Shown: in pieces, positions 1-6,460 of the stretch | Layout of the letters: every line of letters starts with the position of its first letter | How positions within the stretch are numbered: the stretch's first letter is position 1 | Origin: Chloroflexota bacterium | GTDB lineage: Bacteria > Chloroflexota > Anaerolineae > UBA4142 > SHND01 | NCBI GenBank assembly: GCA_029778615.1 | Contig: JAKOPZ010000097.1 | Span: 1-43,870, forward strand | Reading direction: 5' to 3' | Length of the DNA stretch: 43,870 bases | The notes under the pieces: generated by a model | The model's database searches: none | Seen by the model: the letters and a program-made list of their open reading frames with translations, nothing else | What the model was told of the DNA's origin: nothing | Translations under genes and position numbers: made by a program

Positions 1-49
1 CGCAATATGCCAATGCGCGCGAATTCTCCGTCAACTTGAGCTGCGCGAG

Positions 50-619
50 ATGGCTGATTTTTTTCAACATCCCACCGCGCTCGTCGAAACTGAAAGCATC
101 GGGGATAGCACGCGCATTTGGGCATTTGCACATGTTTTGAATGGCGCGGTCATTGGCGCGGGCTGCAACATCGGGGACCACTGTTTTCTCGAAAGCGGCG
201 TTGTCATTGGCGACGACGTTGTGATAAAAAACGGTGTCGCGTTGTGGCAAGGCATTACGGTGCAAGACAACGTTTTTATCGGACCCAATGTCGCATTCAC
301 GAATGACATTTTTCCGCGCGCGAAAATTTATCACGACGAATATGAACATACGTTGATTGGGAAAGGCGCGAGCATCGGGGCGAACGCGACGTTATTGTGC
401 GGAATTACGCTAGGGCAGTACGCGCTGATTGGCGCGGGTTCTGTTGTGACGCACAATGTGCCCGACTTTGCGCTCGTGTATGGAAATCCTGCGCGGCAGC
501 ACGGTTGGGTTTGCGTGTGCGGAAATCCCTTGCCCGCCGTTCAAGATGGTATTGCGCGTTGTACGCATTGTCAACGCGTGTACAGATTACGGGACACGCG
601 TTTGGAACTCGAAGTGTAA
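50..619 (+). CDS. Left-handed beta-helix N-acetyltransferase, WlbB/WbpD-like
   Basis: 189 residues with hexapeptide repeats (IGAGCNIG, VVIGDDVVIK, VFIGPNVAF, ASIGANATLL) from about 30 to 135. This is the left-handed parallel beta-helix of acetyl-CoA-dependent acyltransferases. The TNDIFPRA segment (84-91) is typical of the WlbB/WbpD group, which acetylates the 3-amino group of UDP-2-acetamido-3-amino sugars; that substrate is inferred. The C-terminal tail carries C155, C157, C171 and C174, a likely small zinc ribbon. A WlbA-like dehydrogenase two genes downstream supports a 2,3-diamino-sugar pathway; the expected aminotransferase is not in the window and may lie upstream. The frame stays open to the left edge, so a slightly earlier start cannot be excluded. 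No clear ribosome-binding site. Confidence 0.8.
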   Translation: MADFFQHPTALVETESIGDSTRIWAFAHVLNGAVIGAGCNIGDHCFLESGVVIGDDVVIKNGVALWQGITVQDNVFIGPNVAFTNDIFPRAKIYHDEYEHTLIGKGASIGANATLLCGITLGQYALIGAGSVVTHNVPDFALVYGNPARQHGWVCVCGNPLPAVQDGIARCTHCQRVYRLRDTRLELEV

Positions 620-622
620 AAC

Positions 623-1450
623 ATGTTGGACTCGATGGTTGCCGCGCACGGACGCGCGGCAGAGATTTTTGTTGACGCAGACGGGCTTGACCCCGAGGCG
701 GTGTGGACGCGCGTGGAAACGGAGCTCGCGGCGGGACATCGCGTTTGGTTGACGGGCGCGCTGTTTGCCCATTTGAGCGCGCGGGTTGGCATTGAACGCG
801 ATGGACAAAAGTGGATTCTACTCGCGCCGCGCGCCGAACCACATGAATGGGTGGGGCGTGTTCGCGATTTGGTTTTGTCCGGCGCGGCGTTGATTGCGTT
901 GGCGCCGCTTTTTGCGCTGCTCGCGCTCTTGGTGAAACGTTCGTCGCCGGGTCCCGTTTTTTATGCGACGACGGTGGTCGGCAAAGGACGACGAAATTTT
1001 GTTTGGCGCAAATTTCGCTCGATGCGCGTCATATCGCAAACGGACGACGAAAGCGCGCGTCGCGAACAATTTCGCGCGTTCGCCCGGGGGCAGTATCAAG
1101 GCAAAGTGATTGATGCGACGCGCGTAACGCCCATCGGCGCGTTCCTTCGCAAGTATTCGCTCGACGAATTGCCGCAGCTGTGGAATGTGTTCAAGGGTGA
1201 TATGGCATTGGTGGGTCCGCGCCCGTGTTTGCCGTACGAAGCCGAAATGTTTCCCGCGTGGGCGGCGCGTCGCTTTCGCGTGCGTCCGGGTTTGACCGGC
1301 GTGTGGCAAGTGGCAGGACGCGCGCGTGTGCCGTTGGCGGAAGGGTTGGCGATGGATGTTTATTATTGTTTTGCGCGTTCGTTCGGCGGCGATTTGAAAC
1401 TGATGTTGGAAACTGTACGGGTGATGCTGCGCGGTGAGGGCGGCAAATAA
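623..1450 (+). CDS. Short phosphoglycosyl transferase (bacterial sugar transferase)
   Basis: 275 residues. An N-terminal part of about 80 residues of unknown role precedes one hydrophobic segment (about 80-110, re-entrant or single membrane helix). The PF02397-type catalytic core follows: KFRSM, the SLDELPQ motif with the D181-E182 pair, MALVGPRP, and RPGLTGVWQ. It transfers a sugar 1-phosphate from a nucleotide sugar to undecaprenyl phosphate on the cytoplasmic face, the first step of repeat-unit assembly. It lacks the four-helix N-terminal domain of WbaP/WcaJ-size enzymes and so resembles the small PglC/monotopic type. It starts 3 bases after the acetyltransferase stop. One of four such enzymes in the window; the sugar specificity cannot be read from sequence. 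Confidence 0.88.
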   Translation: MLDSMVAAHGRAAEIFVDADGLDPEAVWTRVETELAAGHRVWLTGALFAHLSARVGIERDGQKWILLAPRAEPHEWVGRVRDLVLSGAALIALAPLFALLALLVKRSSPGPVFYATTVVGKGRRNFVWRKFRSMRVISQTDDESARREQFRAFARGQYQGKVIDATRVTPIGAFLRKYSLDELPQLWNVFKGDMALVGPRPCLPYEAEMFPAWAARRFRVRPGLTGVWQVAGRARVPLAEGLAMDVYYCFARSFGGDLKLMLETVRVMLRGEGGK

Positions 1451-1456
1451 TTTGTT

Positions 1457-2485
1457 ATGATACATCAAAATTCTCTCGGTCTGGCTCTGGTTGGGGCAGG
1501 GTATTGGGGTCCCAATCTCATTCGCAATTTCAATTCGCTGGAGGATTGTTCCGTTCATTGGGTTTGTGATAAAAAGCCCGGGCGTCTCCAATTTATCCGT
1601 GAGCGTTTTCCGGAAATTCCGCTCACCGACGACTTTGAGGTCGTCTTGTCCGACCCGCGCGTGGACGCGGTGGTTCTGGCGACTCCCGTTTCGACGCATC
1701 GCAATCTTGCGTTGCGCGCCATCGAAGCGGGCAAGCATGTTTTTGTAGAGAAACCACTGGCGGATACAACCGTTCACGCACAAGAAATTGCTGACGCGGG
1801 ACGTGCCGCGCGACGCGTGGTCGCCGTTGGACATATTTTTGTGTACAATCCGGCGATTGTGCGAATGCGCGAACTCGCGCAAGCGGGCACGCTTGGAAAA
1901 TTGTGTTATGCCGAATCGTCACGCGTGAATTTGGGACCGCCCGCGTCCGAAGTGAACGTGATTTGGGATTTGGCTGTCCACGATATTGCCATTCTGCTCG
2001 ATGTATGGAATCAAAAACCGGTTGCGGTGACGGCGTTTGGCAATCGCTATTTGCATCCGCAGTTGCTCGACGCGGCATTCTTGCATCTTCATTTCGCCGA
2101 TGGCAGTATGTCACAACATCACGTGAGTTGGCTCTCGCCGGACAAGGTGCGCCGCTTTTTTGTTGCGGGCAGTGAAGGTTCACTGCATTTTGACGATATG
2201 CGCGCGCAAGATAAACTGCGCCACATTGACCAGGGGCAAGACACCCGCATCGGCTTGAGTGATAACGAGAGCAAAGAATTGTTTTACAAACCGGGCGAAA
2301 TCAAGAACGTGCCGCTGCCTGCGGAAGAACCCCTACGCGCCGAGTGCGCGCATTTCTTGGAATGCATTCGTACCGGCAAGACGCCGCGCGCGGGCGCAGA
2401 GGAAGGAGTCGCTGTCGTGCAAATTTTAGAAGCCGCGTGCGCCTCTGTTGAAAACAATTCGGCGCGTATCGCCTTGAGCGGATAA
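1457..2485 (+). CDS. Gfo/Idh/MocA-family NAD-dependent sugar dehydrogenase, WlbA-like
   Basis: 342 residues. The N-terminal Rossmann fold is marked by LVGAGYWGPN (11-20). The conserved VEKPLADT follows near 97-104, then the C-terminal substrate domain with WDLAVHDI (170-177), where the Asp and His of the family's active site lie. Best fit is the WlbA-type UDP-N-acetyl-hexosaminuronate 3-dehydrogenase, which makes the 3-keto sugar later aminated and acetylated. This is inferred from the WlbB-like acetyltransferase two genes upstream. ATG start 6 bases after the sugar transferase stop. Length is normal for the family. Other 3-keto sugar routes (for example dTDP sugars) remain possible. Confidence 0.82.
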   Translation: MIHQNSLGLALVGAGYWGPNLIRNFNSLEDCSVHWVCDKKPGRLQFIRERFPEIPLTDDFEVVLSDPRVDAVVLATPVSTHRNLALRAIEAGKHVFVEKPLADTTVHAQEIADAGRAARRVVAVGHIFVYNPAIVRMRELAQAGTLGKLCYAESSRVNLGPPASEVNVIWDLAVHDIAILLDVWNQKPVAVTAFGNRYLHPQLLDAAFLHLHFADGSMSQHHVSWLSPDKVRRFFVAGSEGSLHFDDMRAQDKLRHIDQGQDTRIGLSDNESKELFYKPGEIKNVPLPAEEPLRAECAHFLECIRTGKTPRAGAEEGVAVVQILEAACASVENNSARIALSG

Positions 2486-2531
2486 CTTTTCGCACATGCA
2501 CTCCTGCTTGGTTGCGCTTTGAGATGATGCT

Positions 2532-3683
2532 ATGAAAATCCTTGTTACGGGTGGTGCTGGTTTTATTGGCTCGCATACGGTAGATTTGCTTTTACAGCAG
2601 GGCTACACGGTGCGCGTGTTGGATTCCCTCACCGCGCCGGTGCATGACGAAGGGGTGCTCCCCGACTATGTGCCGCGCCAGGTCGAATTTTTGCGCGGCG
2701 ATGTGCGCGACGCGGACGCGTGGAAACGCGCGCTGCAAGATACGGATGCGGTTGTCCATCTCGCGGCATATCAGGATTATCTCACGGACTTTTCAAAATT
2801 TTTTCACGTCAATACGGTGGGCACCGCGCTGCTGTATGAAACGATTGTGGAATGCCGCCTGCCGATTCAAAAGATTGTCGTAGCAAGCTCGCAAGCAACC
2901 TATGGGGAAGGAAAATATTTTTGCGCCGCGTCTCACGCAACGACAGAGCAGAACGGTCGTGACGGTCAGGGCAAAATTGTGTATCCCCAACTGCGTCGCG
3001 AAGCGCAGTTGAAAAATGGGGATTGGAATGTGCATTGTCCGGACTGCGGTGCGCTGATGCAATGGATAACAACCGATGAAGCGCAAGTGAATCCGCACAA
3101 TCAGTATGCCATGAGCAAGTACACCCAAGAAATGGTCGCGCTCAATTTCGGCGAGCGTTACGCGATTCCGACGACGTGTCTGCGTTATTCGATTGTGCAG
3201 GGCAAGCGTCAGTCCTTTCGCAACGCGTACTCGGGCATCCTTCGCAATTTCACCCAGCGCTTGCTTGCGGGCAATCCGCCGGTTTGTTATGAAGATGGAC
3301 TGCAAGTGCGCGACTATGTGTACGTCGGCGATGTGGCGCGCGCGAATCTTTTGGCGTTACAAGATGCGCGCACCAATTTTCAGGTATACAACGTCGGCGG
3401 CGAACGTCCGGTGACCGTCTTGGAATATGCGGAACTCTTGGCGCGCAAAATCAATTCCAACATTGCGCCGCAGGTGCCGGGGCTGTATCGTTTTGGCGAT
3501 ACGCGTCACGTCGTTTCGGATGTTTCAAAATTAAAAGCGTTGGGATGGACGCCGACGAAACCGGTGAACGAGATTGCGGATGAATATATTGCGTGGGCGG
3601 TGGAACAGCCCGACTTGCGCGATTATTATGCGGCGGCGGAAGCGGGAATGTTGGCGCGCGGGACGCTGCGCGCCGCAAATTGA
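2532..3683 (+). CDS. NAD-dependent epimerase/dehydratase (extended SDR), dTDP-L-rhamnose 4-epimerase-like
   Basis: 383 residues. The NAD-binding GGAGFIGS is at 7-14, D59 follows the GDV motif, and the catalytic pair is Y192/K196 in YAMSKY. An insert at about 130-180 carries C131 and the CPDCG motif (C169, C172), unlike UDP-glucose 4-epimerases. From family knowledge this insert is seen in WbiB-like dTDP-L-rhamnose 4-epimerases, so the product may be a 6-deoxy-L-talose donor. This specificity is an inference. The gene starts with ATG after a GAGATGATGCT leader and ends inside an intrinsic terminator, so it appears to close the first transcription unit. Confidence 0.8.
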   Translation: MKILVTGGAGFIGSHTVDLLLQQGYTVRVLDSLTAPVHDEGVLPDYVPRQVEFLRGDVRDADAWKRALQDTDAVVHLAAYQDYLTDFSKFFHVNTVGTALLYETIVECRLPIQKIVVASSQATYGEGKYFCAASHATTEQNGRDGQGKIVYPQLRREAQLKNGDWNVHCPDCGALMQWITTDEAQVNPHNQYAMSKYTQEMVALNFGERYAIPTTCLRYSIVQGKRQSFRNAYSGILRNFTQRLLAGNPPVCYEDGLQVRDYVYVGDVARANLLALQDARTNFQVYNVGGERPVTVLEYAELLARKINSNIAPQVPGLYRFGDTRHVVSDVSKLKALGWTPTKPVNEIADEYIAWAVEQPDLRDYYAAAEAGMLARGTLRAAN

Positions 3684-3727
3684 TGAGGGCGCGACTTGCG
3701 AGAACGTCCCGCGCGGTTTTTGTTTTT
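3656..3727 (+). terminator. Intrinsic terminator overlapping the end of the epimerase gene
   Basis: The outer stem is GCGCGGGACG (3656-3665) with CGTCCCGCGC (3705-3714), 10 perfect pairs. The inner stem is CGCGCC (3669-3674) with GGCGCG (3688-3693). A T-rich run (GGTTTTTGTTTTTTT) follows directly. The 5' arm lies inside the epimerase coding sequence and the stop codon sits in the inner loop. Confidence 0.8.
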
Positions 3728-3838
3728 TTCCTGACGTGACACCGGCAAGCCAAGTTTGAAATTTGTTCTATATTTGCAGACTGATTTTTTGGCATTGTGC
3801 GCAACATGCGTTATCCAAAAATTTTGACGCGTATTTTA

Positions 3839-3867
3839 TTGCTCTTTTTTGAAAAAAGACGTATTCT
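3839..3867 (+). promoter_or_regulatory. Probable promoter of the sugar kinase gene
   Basis: A TATTCT -10-like hexamer (3862-3867) lies 8 bases before the ATG of the kinase at 3876. A weak -35-like TTGCTC (3839-3844) lies 17 bases upstream of it. The region is AT-rich compared with the surroundings and follows a terminator. Transcription would begin at or almost at the start codon. The -35 match is poor. Confidence 0.45.
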
Positions 3868-3875
3868 AACAAACG

Positions 3876-4919
3876 ATGTTGATAGCCCGCGCTCCGGTTC
3901 GGATTTCCTTTGCGGGTGGCGGCACCGACCTCCCCGCGTATTATGAACAATTTGGTGGCTGCGTCATCAGCACTTCGATTGACAAATATTTTTACGTCAT
4001 TTTGCAGCCCAGTCCTGATCCGACCCTTCAAATCACCTCTTCGGATTACCAAACTTTTTTTCGGCAGAACGCGGACCCCGCGTCCGAATTTTTTTGGGAA
4101 GGGACGCTCTCGCTGCCGCGCGCGGTGCTGCATCATTTCGGCGTGACGCGCGGGGTTTCCATGTTCCTCGCCTCCGAGATTCCACCGGGCACAGGACTTG
4201 GCTCCTCCTCCACCGTTACCGTCGCCATCGTCAAAGCCATCTCGACTGCCAAGGGGCTCAAACCGTCACCGTACGAAGTCGCGGAGCTCGCGTCCTATAT
4301 TGAAATTCAAAAAATGGGCATGCCGATTGGGAAACAAGACCAATACGCCGCCGCGTTCGGCGGATTGAACCGCATCGAATTTACGCGCGAAGGAACGCGC
4401 GTGCTGCCGCTAAAGCTGCCCGTGAAAACGCGCAGCGCGCTGCAACAAAATATCATGCTCTTTTTCACGGGCAGCACGCGAACGGCATCGGATATTTTGA
4501 GCCAACAAAAAAAAGCGTCAGAAAACCAAGACCCCAAAGTGATAGACGCCCTGCATGCGGTCAAAGAATTGGTGCCCGTTGTGCAGCAAGCGCTGGAACG
4601 CGGGGATGTGAATGCGCTCGGCGATATTTTGCACGAGTCGTGGGAACGCAAGAAAAAATTCGCGACGAATGTTTCCAATGCGCGCATTGACGAACTGTAC
4701 ACGCTGGCGCGCCGTCACGGCGCGCGCGGTGGAAAAATTGCCGGTGCCGGCGGCGGCGGTTTCTTGATGTTGTTTTGCGCGCCCGATTATCAAGATGCGG
4801 TGACGCGCGAACTGGAGGATGCCGGACTCAAGCGCATGGCATTTCATTTTGAGGATGGCGGCGCCAAAGTCTTGATGAACGCGGGACTGCGCTTGAACAG
4901 CAAGAGCACGGACCATTGA
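3876..4919 (+). CDS. GHMP-family sugar kinase, HddA-like
   Basis: 347 residues. RAPVRISFAGGGTDLP (5-20) is the family N-terminal signature. The phosphate-binding PGTGLGSSS loop is at 104-112, and a C-terminal AGAGGGGFLML motif is near 290-300. This combination matches the D-glycero-D-manno-heptose 7-phosphate kinase (HddA) and fucose/galacto-kinase-like branch of GHMP kinases, which phosphorylate a sugar before nucleotide activation. No partner isomerase, phosphatase or nucleotidyltransferase is seen in the window, so the exact substrate is open. ATG start just downstream of a -10-like hexamer with no Shine-Dalgarno site. First gene after the terminator at 3656, so likely the head of the main transcription unit. 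Confidence 0.82.
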   Translation: MLIARAPVRISFAGGGTDLPAYYEQFGGCVISTSIDKYFYVILQPSPDPTLQITSSDYQTFFRQNADPASEFFWEGTLSLPRAVLHHFGVTRGVSMFLASEIPPGTGLGSSSTVTVAIVKAISTAKGLKPSPYEVAELASYIEIQKMGMPIGKQDQYAAAFGGLNRIEFTREGTRVLPLKLPVKTRSALQQNIMLFFTGSTRTASDILSQQKKASENQDPKVIDALHAVKELVPVVQQALERGDVNALGDILHESWERKKKFATNVSNARIDELYTLARRHGARGGKIAGAGGGGFLMLFCAPDYQDAVTRELEDAGLKRMAFHFEDGGAKVLMNAGLRLNSKSTDH

Positions 4920-4963
4920 TGGAAAAAAAGTACGAGGGTACCAAGCAGCGGGAGGGGGTATCC

Positions 4964-6397
4964 ATGCGTAATCAAAAAATTATTTTGATTGGCACACTTG
5001 TTTTGCTGGATGCGGCAATGATTGTCATCGGGTGGTCCTTGGCGTACCAGCTGCGCATTACCGGGGAAATTCTGCCCTATTATTACACGGCGAATCCGGA
5101 ACAATATCGCAACGTGGTCTTGTACGCGCTGCCGCTTTGGATTATCATTTTTGGTTTGTGCCGCTTGTACGACCGCGATGAATTGTTGGGCGGTCCACAA
5201 GAGTATGGCAATGTCGTCAAAGGATGTTTGATTGGCTTTGCCGCCATGGTTGGCGTTTCGATTTTGATTCGGACGCCCGACCTCGCGCGCGGTTGGTTGC
5301 TCATCGGTTTGGTCCTGACGACATTTTTGGTCGGCTTGGCGCGTTTTCTCGCGCGCCGCGTCTTTTATTCACTGCGTTCAAGGGGCTGGTTCGTCCAGCG
5401 CGCCTTGATTGTCGGCACCAACGACGATGCGCGCGCGATTGCGCGCCAGCTCAGTCCGGCGAGTCGAACGGGCGTGAACGTGCTCGGTTTCGTGGACGAG
5501 TATTTGCCGGTGCAAACGCCGGTGGAACATTTGCGCGTCCTCGCGCCCACCTCCAATTTGCAGAACATTACACGCGAACTGAATATTGACCAGGTTATTC
5601 TGGTTTCCGGCGCAATGGCGTGGGAGAGTTTTGACCACTTGCTGCGCGGCATCGCGCTGTCGGGCAAAGATACGTACGCCATCAAAGTTTCGCCGGGCTT
5701 GTATGAAACGTTGACGACGGGAGTCCGCGTCAGCTACAAGAACCGCGTGCCGTTGTTGGAAATTGAACGCGCGCCGATTATGGGCATTGACGCGCTGCTC
5801 AAAGGTGTGCTCGATTTCAGCGTCGGCTGGCTGGCGTTCCTTTTGACTCTGCCGCTGATGGCGTTCATCGCGGCGTGGCTTTATCTGTTGGGGCGGCGCC
5901 CCATCATCCAGTCGTTTCCCGTTTTGGGAAAAAACGGCGATACATATAATACATTTCGCTTTCAGGCACAACGTCCCCGTTCGGAACCGTGGCAGCGCGG
6001 GCGCGCGCTCGGCAAATTTCTGTACGATTCCGGTCTGGAAAAGCTGCCGCAATTGTGGAATGTTATTCGCGGCAAGACATCTCTGGTCGGTCCGCGTCCG
6101 CTCGACCCGCGTGATGCAGTAACCTATCAGGAATGGCTGCCGAATTTGCTTTCACTGAAACCGGGCATCACGGGCGCACGCGCGTCGAGCGCAGAAAATG
6201 TGATTACACTCGAGCAAGAGATGCGATTGGAATTGTATTACGCGCGCAACTATTCCATTTGGTTCGACTTGCAGATTCTGTTTCAAACTTTCATTCGAGT
6301 TGTGAAACGCCAACGTGTCATTCGCGCCAGTGATATGGAGCCCAAGAAACTAAAGTCGCCCGAATGGTACGTCTCGGTTTTTCCATCGCAGCATTGA
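4964..6397 (+). CDS. Polytopic phosphoglycosyl-transferase-like protein with a degenerate active site
   Basis: 477 residues. About four membrane helices (1-125) are followed by a nucleotide-binding-like CoA-binding-type domain (ALIVGTNDDARAIARQL, about 146-250), a fifth hydrophobic segment near 280-310, and a C-terminal sugar-transferase domain. The layout is that of WbaP/WcaJ-type initiating enzymes. However, the usual SLDELPQ is GLEKLPQ (E359-K360 in place of the catalytic Asp-Glu) and KFRSM is TFRFQ; SLVGPRP and LKPGITG are kept. It may be an inactive paralogue with a scaffold role, or a divergent enzyme. The start at 4964 is chosen for the GGGAGGGGG site just upstream; ATG 4919, overlapping the kinase stop, is the alternative. 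Confidence 0.82.
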   Translation: MRNQKIILIGTLVLLDAAMIVIGWSLAYQLRITGEILPYYYTANPEQYRNVVLYALPLWIIIFGLCRLYDRDELLGGPQEYGNVVKGCLIGFAAMVGVSILIRTPDLARGWLLIGLVLTTFLVGLARFLARRVFYSLRSRGWFVQRALIVGTNDDARAIARQLSPASRTGVNVLGFVDEYLPVQTPVEHLRVLAPTSNLQNITRELNIDQVILVSGAMAWESFDHLLRGIALSGKDTYAIKVSPGLYETLTTGVRVSYKNRVPLLEIERAPIMGIDALLKGVLDFSVGWLAFLLTLPLMAFIAAWLYLLGRRPIIQSFPVLGKNGDTYNTFRFQAQRPRSEPWQRGRALGKFLYDSGLEKLPQLWNVIRGKTSLVGPRPLDPRDAVTYQEWLPNLLSLKPGITGARASSAENVITLEQEMRLELYYARNYSIWFDLQILFQTFIRVVKRQRVIRASDMEPKKLKSPEWYVSVFPSQH

Positions 6398-6460
6398 TTT
6401 TTTCGCGGGGTCAATCCCTGTTACCAACTTTTGGTTGTATCCCCTCTTCAGGAATGTGGA

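Noticed and set aside
1-49. End of an upstream gene
   Set aside because: One frame stops at about 39 and another runs on, but 49 bases are too few to assign a product.
818-1882. Minus-strand reading frame (354 codons)
   Set aside because: Antisense to the sugar transferase and the dehydrogenase, Arg/Gln/His-rich, no recognisable domain.
3824-3829. TTGACG as a -35 box for the kinase gene
   Set aside because: The only good -10-like hexamer (TATTCT, 3862) is 32 bases away, too far for a sigma-70 promoter.
6398-6460. Terminator between the degenerate transferase and the Wzz/BY-kinase gene
   Set aside because: Only a 5-pair ACCAA/TTGGT hairpin without a T-run is present. Not enough to call.
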